A stretch of 64,000 bases of DNA from Ovis canadensis (GCF_042477335.2 NC_091255.1:15044501-15108500); one strand, 5' to 3'. Shown: positions 1 to 10,229, numbered from the stretch's first letter. The notes: generated by a model not told the origin, from the letters alone. Made by a program: numbers and translations.

Positions 1-61
1 TATTTGTAAGGCCTCCTCAGACAGCCATTTTGCTTTTTTGCATTTCTTTTCCATGGGGAGG
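1..61 (-). mobile_element. BovB LINE, distal piece of a copy split by an LTR
   Basis: Read on the minus strand this piece gives KCKKAKW-like codons from the linker between the BovB endonuclease and reverse transcriptase. The same antisense sequence occurs at about 13670-13720 in another BovB copy here. It is continuous with the BovB piece starting at 1363 once the intervening LTR is removed, so it is one element. The rest of the copy lies beyond the left edge. Confidence 0.8.
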
Positions 62-1356
62 TGTCGGGAACCAGCACAGAAGATCCCACCCATGACAAGG
101 TCATGCGGAGAGACCTGATGGGGCAAGGCGAGTCAGGTCTCAAGGGGTCCTCTGCCTGAGCATCTACCCTGAAACCAAAATCTGTTTTTACTGTCTGCTA
201 TACTATACTCTTCTGACATTAAAGGGGGCTATCCCTGACCACCTTTCTCTGGAAAAAGTTAACTTAGAGCTCCAACTGGTCTCCTGCATATAAAGGAGGG
301 TCTCAGCTCAAACCCCTCTGATGGCTCTCTAACTTGCCTGACAGAGACTTTTACAACTTGTGATTGTTTACAGCCCCTCAACCGTGAGAGGCACGCAGCT
401 TATAACATCTTAAAGATATAGAGCCTTTTTCTAAAGAGCTAAAAATTATATTGGTGATGGGTTTCACTGTTGAGCCAATGACTGCTGCCAGGCCTCCATA
501 TTCTTTATCTTTTAAGCACCTGGAGGATATTAATCAATGTAATTGGGATATAGAAAAAGGAATATAGTAGTTTTGATGATAGCAACACTAGACTTTTGAG
601 TAAATGAACTTTCTATTTGTTATAAATCACTGTACTCCTCTTTCTTTGTTATAAATTGTTGTGTCCTTGCTATGTAAGAATGCAACTTTATTTAGCACTT
701 TCTGAGAGTGGCACCAGATTTTGGAAAAGAACAACACTATTAAGGCAAATAAGTTTTCTGGTTGACAGACCCTTATCAGAAAAGGACCGTAAAATGCTAA
801 TAGGCCTTCTGGCCATAAGATGATGCAAATCACCTAAGACTTGTGTATACAGCTAGGTATGCAGAGAGGAAGCCTGGTCTCGATAAGAGTCAGGGCTGCT
901 GATGCTGCATAACTTTGTATTATCCATTGAGCTCTATGTACAATCAAAAGTATAAAAAGCTTTCCCAGACAATAAAGGATGGACCAGTCACTGGAAAGAC
1001 TGGTTTCCCCCGTGTGGTCTTTTCTCTCTTCTTTTCTGTCTGAACTCCAATCTGAGGCGTGGAGGCTCATCATGTCTACTTACTTGCCCTGGATTCTAAG
1101 ACCCACGTAAGGGGGAGCCCAAGGTGGGGCACCCTCCGCTATTCAAGCAGGTGCCAGTGGCCTAAGTAAATGGTGCAAACCTCTTGTCTCGAGGTTTTAT
1201 TAGCTTTCCATGTAAACCAAGTTATTCAGCCTCTTTCTCTCCTCTATTCTCTTAACTGCAAACTCTTTCCTTATCTCTCTCTAAATCTATATATCTCTCT
1301 GGCCACGCCGTCCCCGCTTCGAATTACCCTGGATCCACTGGGGCTGGACCCCAACA
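62..1356 (+). mobile_element. Solo LTR of a class II (ERVK-like) endogenous retrovirus
   Basis: The segment starts TGTCGGGAACC and ends GACCCCAACA, the TG...CA ends of an LTR. It interrupts a BovB copy and is flanked by 6-bp direct repeats, gggagg at 56-61 and gagagg at 1357-1362 (5 of 6 match); 6 bp is the usual size for class II ERVs. A TATA-like box and AATAAA lie on the plus strand, giving the orientation. No gag, pol or env sequence and no second LTR follow, so it is a solo LTR left by recombination. Small open frames inside look random. The length (1.3 kb) is long for an LTR but fits betaretrovirus-like families. The exact subfamily is not assigned. Confidence 0.75.
951..976 (+). promoter_or_regulatory. 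Putative LTR TATA box and polyadenylation signal
   Basis: tataaaaag at 951-959 is followed by AATAAA at 971-976, about 380 bp before the LTR end. Such close spacing of TATA box and poly(A) signal suggests a short R region, as in betaretrovirus-like LTRs. Activity is unknown. Confidence 0.45.
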
Positions 1357-1362
1357 GAGAGG

Positions 1363-2630
1363 GTCTTGATCCCTGTCTCCAGTACACCGTCATGAACCTC
1401 CATCCATCGTTCATCAGGCAGTCTTTATCTATCAGATCTAGTCCCTTAAATCTGTATCTCACTTCCACTGTATAATCATAAGGGATTTGATTTAGGTCAT
1501 ATCTGAATGGTCTAGTGGTTTTCCCTACTTTCTTCAATTTAAGTCTGAATTTGGCAATAAGGAGTTCATGATCTGAGCCACAGTCAGCTCTTGGTCTTAT
1601 TTTTGCTGACTATATAGAGCTTCTCCATCTTTGGCTGCAAAGAATATAATCAATCTGATTTTGGTATTGACCATCTGGTGATGTCCATGTGCAGTCTTTT
1701 GTTTGTTGGAAGAGGGTGTTTGCTATGACCAGTGCGTTCTCTTGGCAAAACTCTATTAGCCTTTGCCCAGCTTCATTCCATATTCCAAGGCCAAATTTGC
1801 CTGTTACTCAAGGTGTTTCTTGACTTCCTACTTTTGCATTCCAGTCCCCCATAATGAAAAGGACATCTTTTGGGGGTGTTAGTTTTAAAACGTCTTGTAG
1901 GTCTTCATAGAACCTTTCAACTTCAGCTTCTTCAGCATTACTGGTTGGGGCATAGGCTTGAATTACCCTGATATTGAATGGTTTGCCTTGGAAATGAACA
2001 GAGATCATTCTGTCATTTTTGAGATAGCATCTAAGTACTGCATTTTGGACTCTTTTGTTGACTATGATGGCTACTCTATTTCTTCTAAAGGATTCCTGCC
2101 CACAGTAGTAGATATAATGGTCATCTGAGTTAAATTCACCCATTCCAGTCCTTTTTAGTTTGCTGATTCCTAGAATGTCAACATTCACTCTTGCCATCTC
2201 CTGTTTAACCACTTTCAATTTGCCTTGATTCATGGACCTAACATTCCAGGTTCCTATGCAATATTGCTCTTTACAGCTTCGGACTTTGCTTCTATCACCA
2301 GTCACATCCACTACTGGATATTGTTTTTGCTTTGGCTCCATCCCTTCATTCTTTCCTGAGTTATTTCTCATTGATCTCCAGTAGCATATCGGGCACTTAC
2401 TGACCTGGGGAGTTCCTCTTTCAGTATCCTATCATTTTGCCTTTTCATACTGTTCATGGGGTTCTCAAGGCAAGAATACTGAAGTGGTTTGCCATTCCCT
2501 TCTCCAGTGGACCACACTTTGTCAAACCTCTCCACCATGTCCCATCCATCTTGGGTGGCCCCACACAGCATGGCTTAGTTTCATTGAGTTAAACAAGGTT
2601 GTGGTCCGTGTGATCAGATTGGCTAGTTCA
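1363..2630 (-). mobile_element. BovB LINE, 5' half
   Basis: Antisense to the window, this is the BovB 5' region, endonuclease domain and start of the linker. Reading from 2630 leftwards it gives the leader, the endonuclease frame at 2371-1808, then linker codons (KKVGKTTRPFRYDLNQ) up to the LTR insertion. The right edge near 2630 is where recognisable similarity stops, close to the normal 5' end of the element. The copy is old and frameshifted near 1808. Confidence 0.85.
1808..2371 (-). pseudogene. BovB endonuclease-domain remnant
   Basis: This 187-codon open frame matches the APE-type endonuclease at the N-terminus of the BovB polyprotein, which nicks target DNA to prime reverse transcription. 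GTWNVRS (about residues 40-46) is the first conserved strand, AYAPT is near residue 140, and GDWNA (about 175-179) carries a catalytic-site Asp/Asn pair. At about residue 71 the copy reads ISKLKRTG where the active family has ISEL; this Glu is the catalytic acid of the fold, so the change to Lys should abolish nicking. The frame ends at QETP by an apparent small deletion, and the reverse transcriptase is not in the same piece. It is a dead remnant. Confidence 0.8.
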
Positions 2631-2754
2631 AATCCTCACTCATCCTATAAGCCCAGCTCTAGAATTTCCTCTACTGTAACACCTTCCTAATCACACTTCC
2701 CCCCTCCCCAGATTCTGGCAATAGAGCTCACTCTTCCATAGTAGTTTCACTGTT

Positions 2755-2766
2755 ATCTCTCTCTCT

Positions 2767-2828
<62 letters not shown>

Positions 2829-2841
2829 CTGTGTGTGTGTG
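2755..2841. repeat. (TC)n then (GT)n microsatellite
   Basis: A nearly pure TC run spans 2755-2825, with two C-rich interruptions near its start, followed by a short GT run at 2831-2841. On the minus strand it gives a spurious Arg-Glu repeat frame. It abuts the 3' tail of the next SINE, a common place for microsatellites to arise. Confidence 0.9.
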
Positions 2842-3167
2842 CACTTAGTCGCTCAGTCACATCTGACTCTTGGTGACCCCATGGACTATAGCCTACCAGG
2901 CTCCTTTGTTGACGGGGATTCTCCAGGCAAGAATATTGGGGTGGGTTGCCATGCCCCCTTCCAAGAGATCTTCCCAACCTAGGGATTGAACCCAGGTCTT
3001 CCACATTGCAAGTGTATTCTTTACCATCTAAGCCACCAGGGAATCCCATGAAGACTGGAGTGGGTAGCTTATCCCTTCTCCAGAGGATCTTCCCAACCCA
3101 GGTATCAAACCAGGGTCTCCTGCATTGCAGGTGCATTCTGTATCAGCTGAGCTACCGGGGAAGCCCC
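2842..3167 (-). mobile_element. Bov-tA SINE with doubled tRNA-derived unit
   Basis: Antisense SINE: tail ttagtcgctcagtc, then the A unit, then two successive copies of the tRNA-Glu-like head (aagcccc/gggaatccc ends at 3167 and about 3048). The head derives from a tRNA gene with an internal Pol III promoter; it is not a working tRNA. Confidence 0.85.
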
Positions 3168-3196
3168 TGTCTGTCTCTATCTGCAAACAACTGCAT

Positions 3197-3370
3197 CTTC
3201 CTTGTGACTTAGCTGGTAAAGACTCCACATACAATTCGGGAGACCTGGATTTGATCTCTTTGTTGTGAATATTCCCTGGAGAAGGAAAAGGCTACCCACT
3301 CCAGTATTCTGTTCTGGAGAATTCCATGGACTGTATAGAGTCAGACGTGACTGAGTGACTTTCACTTCAC
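3197..3370 (+). mobile_element. Bov-tA SINE
   Basis: Sense copy: tRNA-like head cttccttgtgacttagctgg, A unit and tail ending gactgagtgactttcac. It is diverged and lies 30 bp from the preceding antisense SINE, in opposite orientation. Confidence 0.85.
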
Positions 3371-3663
3371 CTGTGGAGCTATACATCTCCTACAGCTCAT
3401 AACAGAGGGGACTGCAGTTATTTACATTTATCTTATTACATGCCAGTCTCCACCTCCCCAAGAACGTAGGGGCAGATAGCGAAGAGACCCAGAGAGACTC
3501 CTCTGTCTCTTTGGTCACATAACATAGTGCTTTGTCTCTAGAACATGCTCAATAAGCATTTGGAGAGTGATGAACTTCAAGATCTCTCTTCCACTACAGG
3601 TATCATTACTTGGTCCTAACAGTAGCCATGGATGCTTTGACTAATTAGCTCCTGTGAGTGAAG

Positions 3664-3800
3664 AGATTTCCAAACTTCTTAGCATACCAGCATCACTGGG
3701 ATCTTTAACAATCACTGACACCTAGGTTTCACCCCAGCCAGCCTCAGTCCTCATGTAGCTGGTCTGGCTTTAGCTGGGCAAGGGGACTTTGGAAGTCCCT
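3664..3800 (+). mobile_element. MER5A-like DNA transposon remnant
   Basis: The words 'ccagcatcactgggat', 'ttaacaatcactgacacctagg' and 'caccccagcc' in this order resemble the non-autonomous hAT element MER5A. The copy is strongly diverged, so the call is tentative. Confidence 0.35.
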
Positions 3801-3926
3801 CAATGGTTGCTGAGACACAGCCCTGGCTGAGGCACCTGCCCTCAGGCCCAATGTCTCTCTTGCTTGGGTTCATTTTCCCTCCTCGTTCACTGCTGACACT
3901 GCTGCTGTTCCTTCTTTCCTCAAGAC

Positions 3927-4116
3927 CAGACTTCCAGAACTACCTATAAATAAAATAATAGACATAACCCTCCTCTATGGAGCTAAAAAATGTGCTAAAA
4001 CTATTGCACAGAAACAGACTTCCAGAACTACGAGCCACCTATAAATAAAATAATAGATGGGACAGTCCTCTGAAGAACAAGAAAGTGTGCTGGAACTATT
4101 AGATTGATACAGAAAC
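3927..4116. repeat. Imperfect tandem duplication, about 88-100 bp unit
   Basis: Unit 1 starts at 3927 and unit 2 at 4015. Both begin cagacttccagaactac, continue with cctataaataaaataataga and end with a gtgct(a/g)(a/g)aactatt block and cagaaac. Unit 2 has a 6-bp insertion (gagcca) and extra bases near its end. Divergence shows it is not recent. Confidence 0.8.
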
Positions 4117-4339
4117 ATCTCCTGAGTTAGATTCGATGTCCCAAGTCCTGAGTGCCCTCAACTTTCCTCTGCAGCAGACTTGGTGGGGAATAAATAAAGA
4201 AAAATGGTAGAACCTTGCCCAGTCCCGGGAGTACTGAGCTTCTGCCCCTCCTTCCACTAGCCAGCCTCAGCGGGTGAGCAGGAAGGGAGAGTGTAAGCAA
4301 GAGGAGGGGAACATTCAGCTGTGGCTCTGTGCTGCTGCA

Positions 4340-4420
4340 TCTCCTCTGACATCCCTGGAGTTGGCGTCTCCTCTGACATCCCTGGAGTTAGCGTCTCCTC
4401 TGACATCCCTGGAGTTGGCA
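4340..4420. repeat. 27-bp minisatellite, 3 copies
   Basis: Three back-to-back copies of a unit beginning tctcctctgacatccctgga, at 4340-4366, 4367-4393 and 4394-4420, with one or two differences. Because 27 is a multiple of three, open frames run through it, but no protein is recognised. Confidence 0.9.
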
Positions 4421-4577
4421 AGGGGCAGAGCCTGTGCAGCAGAAATGGAGCAGAAGAAGCTCCAGCAGCTCTGATATCAGAGGCAGGAACAGACAGCGGA
4501 ACCCTCCTCATGGGCCATCTCAAAGCTGCTCCATCTCAGGCTGGTCCCCTGGAATCTCTTACCAGATGATGGATGAG

Positions 4578-4699
4578 TGAAAGTTGCTCAGTTGTGTCTG
4601 ACTTTTTGCGACCCCATGGACTGTAGCCCTACAGGCTCCTCCTTCCATGGAATTCTCCAGGCAAGAACACGGCGGTGGATTGCCATTTCCTTCTCTAGG
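4578..4699 (-). mobile_element. Truncated Bov SINE (A unit)
   Basis: Antisense A unit (tgctcagttgtgtctgac ... attctccaggcaagaa) lacking the tRNA head. It is flanked by tgatggatgag (4567-4577) and tgacggatgag (4700-4710), a target-site duplication with 10 of 11 bases matching, so truncation happened at insertion. Confidence 0.8.
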
Positions 4700-4710
4700 T
4701 GACGGATGAG

Positions 4711-5261
4711 AAAATACTTGCAAACTGCCTCATTCAAATCGTGGTGCACTGAGACAGCGACCATCCGCCTAACCTCTAGTCCTTCTTCTTGTTTCGAGGG
4801 GCCCCCTTGCTGCCTTACATGTGCTTTGCTTCCGCTTCTTTGGAAGAAAGTTCTAGAAGGTACTTTGCTCAGGCTTCAAGAGCCAGAGTGCCTGGGAGTC
4901 AGTCCTGGGCTTCCTCAGCCAGTGGCTGTGGATGACAAAGCCCAAAGCCAGGCCCTCTTGCTCAGAGTTAGAGCAGCGCCGCCATGACTTACACTCCAGG
5001 GTCCCCTGGAGGGCTGAAGCCTCGATTTCCCTCAAATCCTTTGCTGGCTTGGCCTTTCTCCCTTCCCTTCCCAGCCTCCTCTATCCTTTACAGCCTCCAG
5101 CCAGGAGCACTTCTATCATTTACTTCCATAAAAACCTGACTTATGTCAGGAACATAATATGAAACATCAATGTCACCCCTCCTGGTCACTTGACAATTAC
5201 AAAAACATATACTTACTGAGTATATTCTTAGATATTGTTCACTTTATTTGAAACATGTATC
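4711..5261. other. Unique sequence, no gene seen
   Basis: Relatively GC-rich non-repetitive DNA. It has open frames of 60-93 codons on both strands, none resembling a known protein or flanked by convincing splice sites. Confidence 0.5.
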
Positions 5262-5412
5262 GCCTCATTTAATCCCCAATTCAGCACTTCATAAATCAGG
5301 AAGCAGAGGTTTAGGAAGATTAAGTAACTTTCCCCAAATCATGTAGTAGCTTAGTAGAAATGAAAGGACAGGCCTGATTGAACCTAAGACTCCTGCTTTG
5401 GCTTATTCCATC
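5262..5412 (-). mobile_element. MIR SINE
   Basis: Antisense MIR core: 'catttaatccccaattc', then 'gcagaggtttaggaagatta', 'agtaacttt' and 'gcttagtagaaatgaaag', the usual order of this ancient tRNA-derived SINE. Confidence 0.65.
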
Positions 5413-5874
5413 AAACTAAAGATTTTTAAGGAATGCATCTTTTCCTGACTTTTGGTTAGTTTTTCCTACCTTTCCTTTTTGCTTTCCTCCTCATTCCTTT
5501 TCAATCATGTTAGCCTGAAGGCAGGTGTAAGGAGAGAATCATGTTCTTTTGTCAGGCAGATGGGAAATGAAAACTCTGCCCACAGTTTGGCAAGGACAAG
5601 AGTGGTGATTGATCTTAGGTTGCTGCTCCAAATAACAACCACTCAGAAACCAATCCTGCCTCTATCCTGGGTGGAAAAAGTCATCATTCATCACAGTTCC
5701 CATCCTGCTCAAGCTACTGTATGCAGTTTTCAGCTTAGGTGTACGAAGTAAAGTGAGCTGTCAAAACAAGGTTTTATTGCCCCAGGTGGGAAAGGGATGC
5801 AAATTGTGATTCTGTGGGGATCCAGAAAGTCAATGATTGGCAAGTTCTTTTAGTGACTGCTGGTTATTGTATTA
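5413..5874. other. Unique sequence, no gene seen
   Basis: T-rich, non-repetitive DNA with a 99-codon open frame at 5452-5751. That frame starts with a hydrophobic run from a T-rich tract and has no recognisable domain, so I treat it as chance. Confidence 0.4.
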
Positions 5875-6115
5875 TTTAGCTCTCCACTGAGTGCTGAGCA
5901 TCTGTTAGACACAGCTGCAGAGAGCAGAGATGGACAACAGTTGATTCCTGGTCTGAAGGAACTTGGAGTCTGTGGGGTTAGAGACACATTCAGCCAACCA
6001 GAGCCCAAATAAGAATTTAGATCCTGAGATCAAGGACAATCAGGGCTGCTTTGGAGAGTCACAGAAGGCTTCAGATGTAGTGAAGCACATCAGCTGAAGT
6101 GCAGGATGGCTGCAA
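5875..6115 (-). mobile_element. L2 LINE 3' end
   Basis: Reads as the reverse complement of the L2 3' region: 'gagtgctgagcatctgttag', 'ctggtctgaaggaacttgga' and 'agaaggcttc' in the expected order. Diverged. Confidence 0.5.
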
Positions 6116-6512
6116 TTTCTTCAGGAAGAATTATCATGGGGTGGGGAGCGGGGAAGCGGAAGATTGAAGGTATTTCAGGTGAAGTGAAGAGAATCCAGAA
6201 AGGCATAAAGTCTCAGTATGTAAAACACCCTCTTTGTTGTTCAGTCTCAGTCATGTCCAACTCTTTGCGATCCCATGGACTACAGCATGCCAGGCTTTCC
6301 TGTCCTTCACTATCTCCTGGAGCTTGCTCAAACTCATGTCCATTGAGTCAGTGATGCCACCCAACCAACTCATCCTCTGTTGTCCCCTTCTCCTCTTGAC
6401 TTCAATCTTTCCCAACATCAGGGTGTTTCCTAATGAGCTGGCTCTTCACATCAGGTGGCCGAAGTATTGGAGCTTCAAATTTAGCATCAGTCCTTCCAAT
6501 GAATATTCAGGA

Positions 6513-7077
6513 CTAATTTACGATGGACTGGTTGGATCTCCTTGCAGCCCAAGGGATTCTCAGGAGTCTTTTCCAACAATTCAGTTCAAAAGCATCAATT
6601 CTTTGGCGCTCAGCTTTCTTTATAATCCAACTCTCACATCCATACATGACTACTAGAAAAACCATAGCCTTGACTAGACAGACCTTTGTTGACAAAGTAA
6701 TGTCTCTGCTTTTTAATATGCTGTCTAGGTTGGTCAGCTTTTCTTCCAAGGAACAAGCATCTTTTAATTTCATGGCTGCAGTCATCTGCAGTGGTTTTGG
6801 AGCCCAAGAAAATAAAGTCTGTCACTATTTCCATTGTTTTCCAATATATTTTCCATGAAGTGGTGGGACTGGATGCTGTGATCTTTGTTTTTTGAATGTT
6901 GATTTTTAAGCCAGCTTTTTCACTCTCCTCTTTCACCTTCATCAAGAGGATCTTTAGTTCCTCTTTGCTTTCTGCCATAAGGATGGTGTTATCTGCATAT
7001 TTGAAGTTATTGATATTTCTCCTGGTAATCTTGATTCCAGCTTGTGCTTCCTCCAGCCCAGCGTTTCTCAGAGGCAA
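6513..7077 (-). pseudogene. BovB reverse-transcriptase and C-terminal remnant
   Basis: Two overlapping frames (7077-6634 and 6785-6513) hold the RT palm end and the C-terminal domain of BovB. AGLEEAQAGIKI precedes KYADNTILMAE, the catalytic box with the second metal-binding Asp replaced by Asn. Next come the ADFIFLGSK-like block (here TDFIFLGSKTT) and, after a frameshift, LVKAMVFLVVMYGCESW and RRLLR/PWAARRSNQS-type motifs. The frame shifts and the Asp change make it inactive. Confidence 0.8.
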
Positions 7078-7183
7078 CAGTTAGAACCAGACATGAAACA
7101 ATAAACTAGTTCCAAATTGGGAAAGGAGCACATCAAGGCTGTATATTGTCACTCTGTTTATTTAACTGATATGCAGAGTACAT
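7073..7183 (+). other. Micro-inverted BovB segment
   Basis: This 111-bp block (gcaacagttagaaccagac ... gcagagtacatc) is BovB sense strand inside an antisense copy. Left flank (ccagcccagcgtttctca) and right flank (gacctgcatacagg) are antisense and bracket exactly this block in other copies (for example 12640-12790 and 44740-44890). It is therefore an in-place inversion, not a separate insertion. Confidence 0.85.
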
Positions 7184-7210
7184 CTATAATATAAGTTAAA
7201 TTATAGATGT
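7180..7210. repeat. Perfect 11-bp inverted repeat at the inversion edge
   Basis: acatctataat (7180-7190) and attatagatgt (7200-7210) are reverse complements around a 9-base loop. Bases 7190-7203 also repeat a bit of antisense BovB (atataagttaaat) already present in inverted form, as expected of a template switch and return. Confidence 0.85.
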
Positions 7211-7591
7211 ATTGACCTGCATACAGGTTTTGCAGGAGCCAGTTCAGGTGGTCTGATATTCCCGTCTCTTTAAGAATCTTGCACAGTTTGTTGTGATCCA
7301 CACAGTCAAAGGTTTTAACATAGTCAGTGAAGCACCTTCTGTATAATGCACCTTCTATAAATGGTTTTTTCAGAGTAGCTGGAAATGCTGGACTGGGTAC
7401 TGTGCTCAAACTTTCTTGCATTCCTACTATGTAGCATGTAGGGTGCTAATCGCCATAAAAGGTAAAAAAGAGTAAAATGTAGTCTTTTGTCCTTTGGTTG
7501 TTTATAGGTGGAAGAGACAGACAAGCAAAGCGATTATTGCAGAAAATGAGATGTGTTCATAGGAGAGCACAGGAAATCATCTGATGGAGCT

Positions 7592-7798
7592 TGGACTTTC
7601 CTTGCAGCTCAGTAGGTAAAGAGTCTGCCTGCAATGAGGGAGACCTGGATTCAATCCCTGGGTCAGGAAGAGCCTTTGGAGAAGGAAATGGCAACCCACT
7701 CCACTGTTCTTGCCTGGAGAATCCCATGGACAGAGAAGCCTGGCAGGCTACAGTCCATGGAGTGGCAAGAGTTGGACACGACTTAGCAACTAAACCAG
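7592..7798 (+). mobile_element. Bov-tA SINE
   Basis: Complete monomer: tRNA-like head (ggactttccttgcagctcag), degenerate B box (attcaatccctggg), A unit and tail ending acttagcaactaaaccag. Confidence 0.9.
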
Positions 7799-7923
7799 AG
7801 CTAAGAAGACTTCCTGGAGGAGGAGATGCTCAAGGTAGATCTCTTACAGTTGAAGAAGTGATGAGGTGGGAAGGGTGAACCGTGGACCAGTGACTGTTTA
7901 ATGCAAAATTAAAGAGGTTTAGA

Positions 7924-8038
7924 GAAGGAAATGGCAACCCACTCCAGTGTTCTTGCCTGGAGAATCCCAGGGATGGCAGAGGCCTGGTGGGCTGCCATCT
8001 ATGGGCTCGCACAGAGTCAGACACGACTGAAGCAACTT

Positions 8039-8070
<32 letters not shown>
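7924..8070 (+). mobile_element. Bov-A2-type A unit with (AGC)n tail
   Basis: The second A unit of a Bov-A2 dimer (gagaaggaaatggcaaccca ... gactgaagcaacttagc) followed by about ten AGC units at 8039-8070. The tail produces a poly-Ser/poly-Ala frame that is an artefact. Confidence 0.9.
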
Positions 8071-8071
<1 letters not shown>

Positions 8072-8929
8072 CTTAATCTAGCAGTAAAGATTGACATCAA
8101 GGCATATCTGGGTGCAATAGGGTTGCAAAAGTAGGGGAGCACCATTTTAGACCTGTGTTTCTGTAAGATCATATAAGTTAATAGCTACACATGTGCTGGT
8201 CCTCAGCTCTCTTGACCAGTTCTGCTGGTTAATTGATGAGGCTGTGCTCTTTGTTTCCAGGTATCAGTCCTATTGTTCTAGCTAATTTAGAGATTTATTT
8301 TTGTCTCTTGAAATAAGTGGCTTCAAGTTCCTAATATAACAGAAAGCTGGAGGCAGGGTTGAGAGTGAAGCAGAGAAACGCTTTCCACTCACCTGCTGTG
8401 CTGTGTCCTCTCATTCTGTAACAGAAGAGGAAATGGATGGAGACTCTGATTGCTGATTCAGTAACTATGGTAATATACAGGCTCCTGTCATTTATGAGGG
8501 GCTTGAATGGATTAGAAGCACCTTTTAAAATGCTTGCTTGTGAAGAGGCAGCTAAACAAGTCTTGACTGCAGAGAGGATTTTGGAAGGCTGGGTTTCAAA
8601 GGCCCACCCTGCCTTTGCAAATAGAGAATGGAGTCTTGGGGATCACTCAGGCCTGGCTTGCATATTTCGAACTAATGCCAGGCAGCTGCCCCTAAGCCCT
8701 CCCCAAGTAACCCACAAACCCAGGGCTTTGCTTTGAAACCAAGACTCTGCCCCAAATACCCGTCTATTTAAAACTGCAACAAAAATACTGTCCCTTTCTT
8801 TTTTTTAACCTTTCTACCAGTTCCACCTTTACAGTCTCTTTTGAACTTCCATAATAATTCATTCTCTACCCTTTCGTATATCATGAGCCATATTTTGGTT
8901 TCTCTCAGAACTTCGGAGATAATGAAATT
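8071..8929. other. Unique sequence, no gene confirmed
   Basis: Non-repetitive DNA with a 99-codon frame at 8437-8736 (plus). It lacks a recognised domain, and no conserved splice pattern was apparent. It could be a conserved non-coding element or nothing; only cross-species conservation would tell. Confidence 0.4.
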
Positions 8930-9110
8930 AAAGAGACCTGGATTTAAGTCCAGTTTCTGTTGCTTGCTTCTTGCTGTGTCACCTTAGAAAGATCCTTTTC
9001 CCTCTGAGTCTCACTTGTCTGATCTGTAAGACAGAAATGGCAGTGCCTATTGTAAAAAGCTATTGTGAGAGTCTTGCAAAGTCTCTCGTGTTATCCATGC
9101 CACAGAATGA
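8930..9110 (+). mobile_element. MIR SINE
   Basis: Sense MIR: 'gagacctggatttaagtcc', 'tgctgtgtcacctta', 'gagtctcacttgtctgatct' and 'gcctattgt' follow the MIR core order (tRNA-related head, CORE domain). Confidence 0.65.
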
Positions 9111-10229
9111 ATCAAGTAAATGGAGTTTTCTTTAACTTTCCATCTTAACCCATTCCCTCTAAACTGTGAGCTTTTTAAGAACAGACTTTGAGTCAGTCTC
9201 ATGCCTGCTTCCAATTCAGAGTCTAGACAGCCAGTGTATAAAGAAAATGAATGAGAATACTGAGCCGGGATCTAAAGATTCTGTTCAGCCAGTTTATATG
9301 GTCTGAAGCCAACATCCCATTAGCCCAATAATACCACTCTCCCTGGTCCTCTGACTTTATTCAGACCCTATGAGAGGAACTCAAGTAACAGATGGATGCA
9401 ACCCATGCCAGCTGGCCTCCACTCCCAGGAGAACTGGCCTAAACACCTGACTTGTTGGTGGAAAGAACTGTGATTTTGCAGAAAGGATGGAACTCTGGAA
9501 CACAGAGACAAAAAGCATGCCTCAAAATGCCCCTCAAAGAGCCCTGCCTAATGTCTTAAGATGTTTAGGCAGTCTCAGAATCTATTCATTTCCCAAACCT
9601 TCATTCCCACCTCCTTAACACTCCTCTCTTTGAGTGGAACTCTCTTTGCTTCTGTCTAAACATGCTAGCTTCATCCTTCATGATAAACTTTCTCTGACCC
9701 TCTGGTTAATGTTGATCCCTCCATTTTAGACCAAGAAAAGCACTCATGAATTGTATCCCTACCATTTGAGAATTAACTTCACTTTTTAGAATAAGTTTTC
9801 ATTCTTTTTTTTTTTAATCATAAAACAAAGATACCACAGTGCAAAAAGTGAAAAATTTAAGAATAAAAGAATCAATTATAAATCTGTATGTTCTAACACA
9901 ACTATATTTAACATTGTAAGATATGAACTTCCCATATTTAAATTTTATAAGCATTTTAAATATATGTATAAGAAATAGGTAAGAATTTTTATATTGTGGT
10001 CTGATTTTTATAACAAAATATTAGCATTTTCCTGAATTGTAACATCGCATCCCCAGACATTGCTTTCCAGGGATGCACTACATTTTGTGTAAGTTTATAC
10101 CCTTAAACTCTCAGTCATAGCTAAACACTTAAAGTGCTTCTGCTTTTTCATTGTTGTAAATAATGCAGCTTTTGCATCTTTTGTTCATACAGTTGTATGG
10201 ATCAGCATAGACTAAAGTTTCAATGGATT
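9111..10229. other. AT-rich unique or very old repeat DNA
   Basis: No gene seen. 9600-9770 has a faint L2-like composition. 9800-10210 is AT-rich and includes 'gttgtaaataatgcagc', a phrase common in old L1 3' regions, but I could not assign a family. Confidence 0.35.

Larger units (their letters stand above)
6234..7338 (-). mobile_element. BovB LINE 3' half with internal inversion
   Basis: Antisense BovB from its 3' tail (ttgttcagtctcagtcatgtcc) through the C-terminal and reverse-transcriptase regions to about 7338. The copy is old: RT codons are frameshifted and the catalytic box reads YADN instead of YADD. Between 7073 and 7183 the sequence runs in the opposite direction from its flanks, although it occupies the expected place in the element. 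Confidence 0.9.

Noticed and set aside
62-1356. Full provirus
   Set aside because: Only one LTR with flanking duplication; BovB resumes immediately after it, so there is no internal viral region.
2753-3136. Arg-Glu repeat protein on the minus strand
   Set aside because: Translation of the TC microsatellite plus an antisense SINE.
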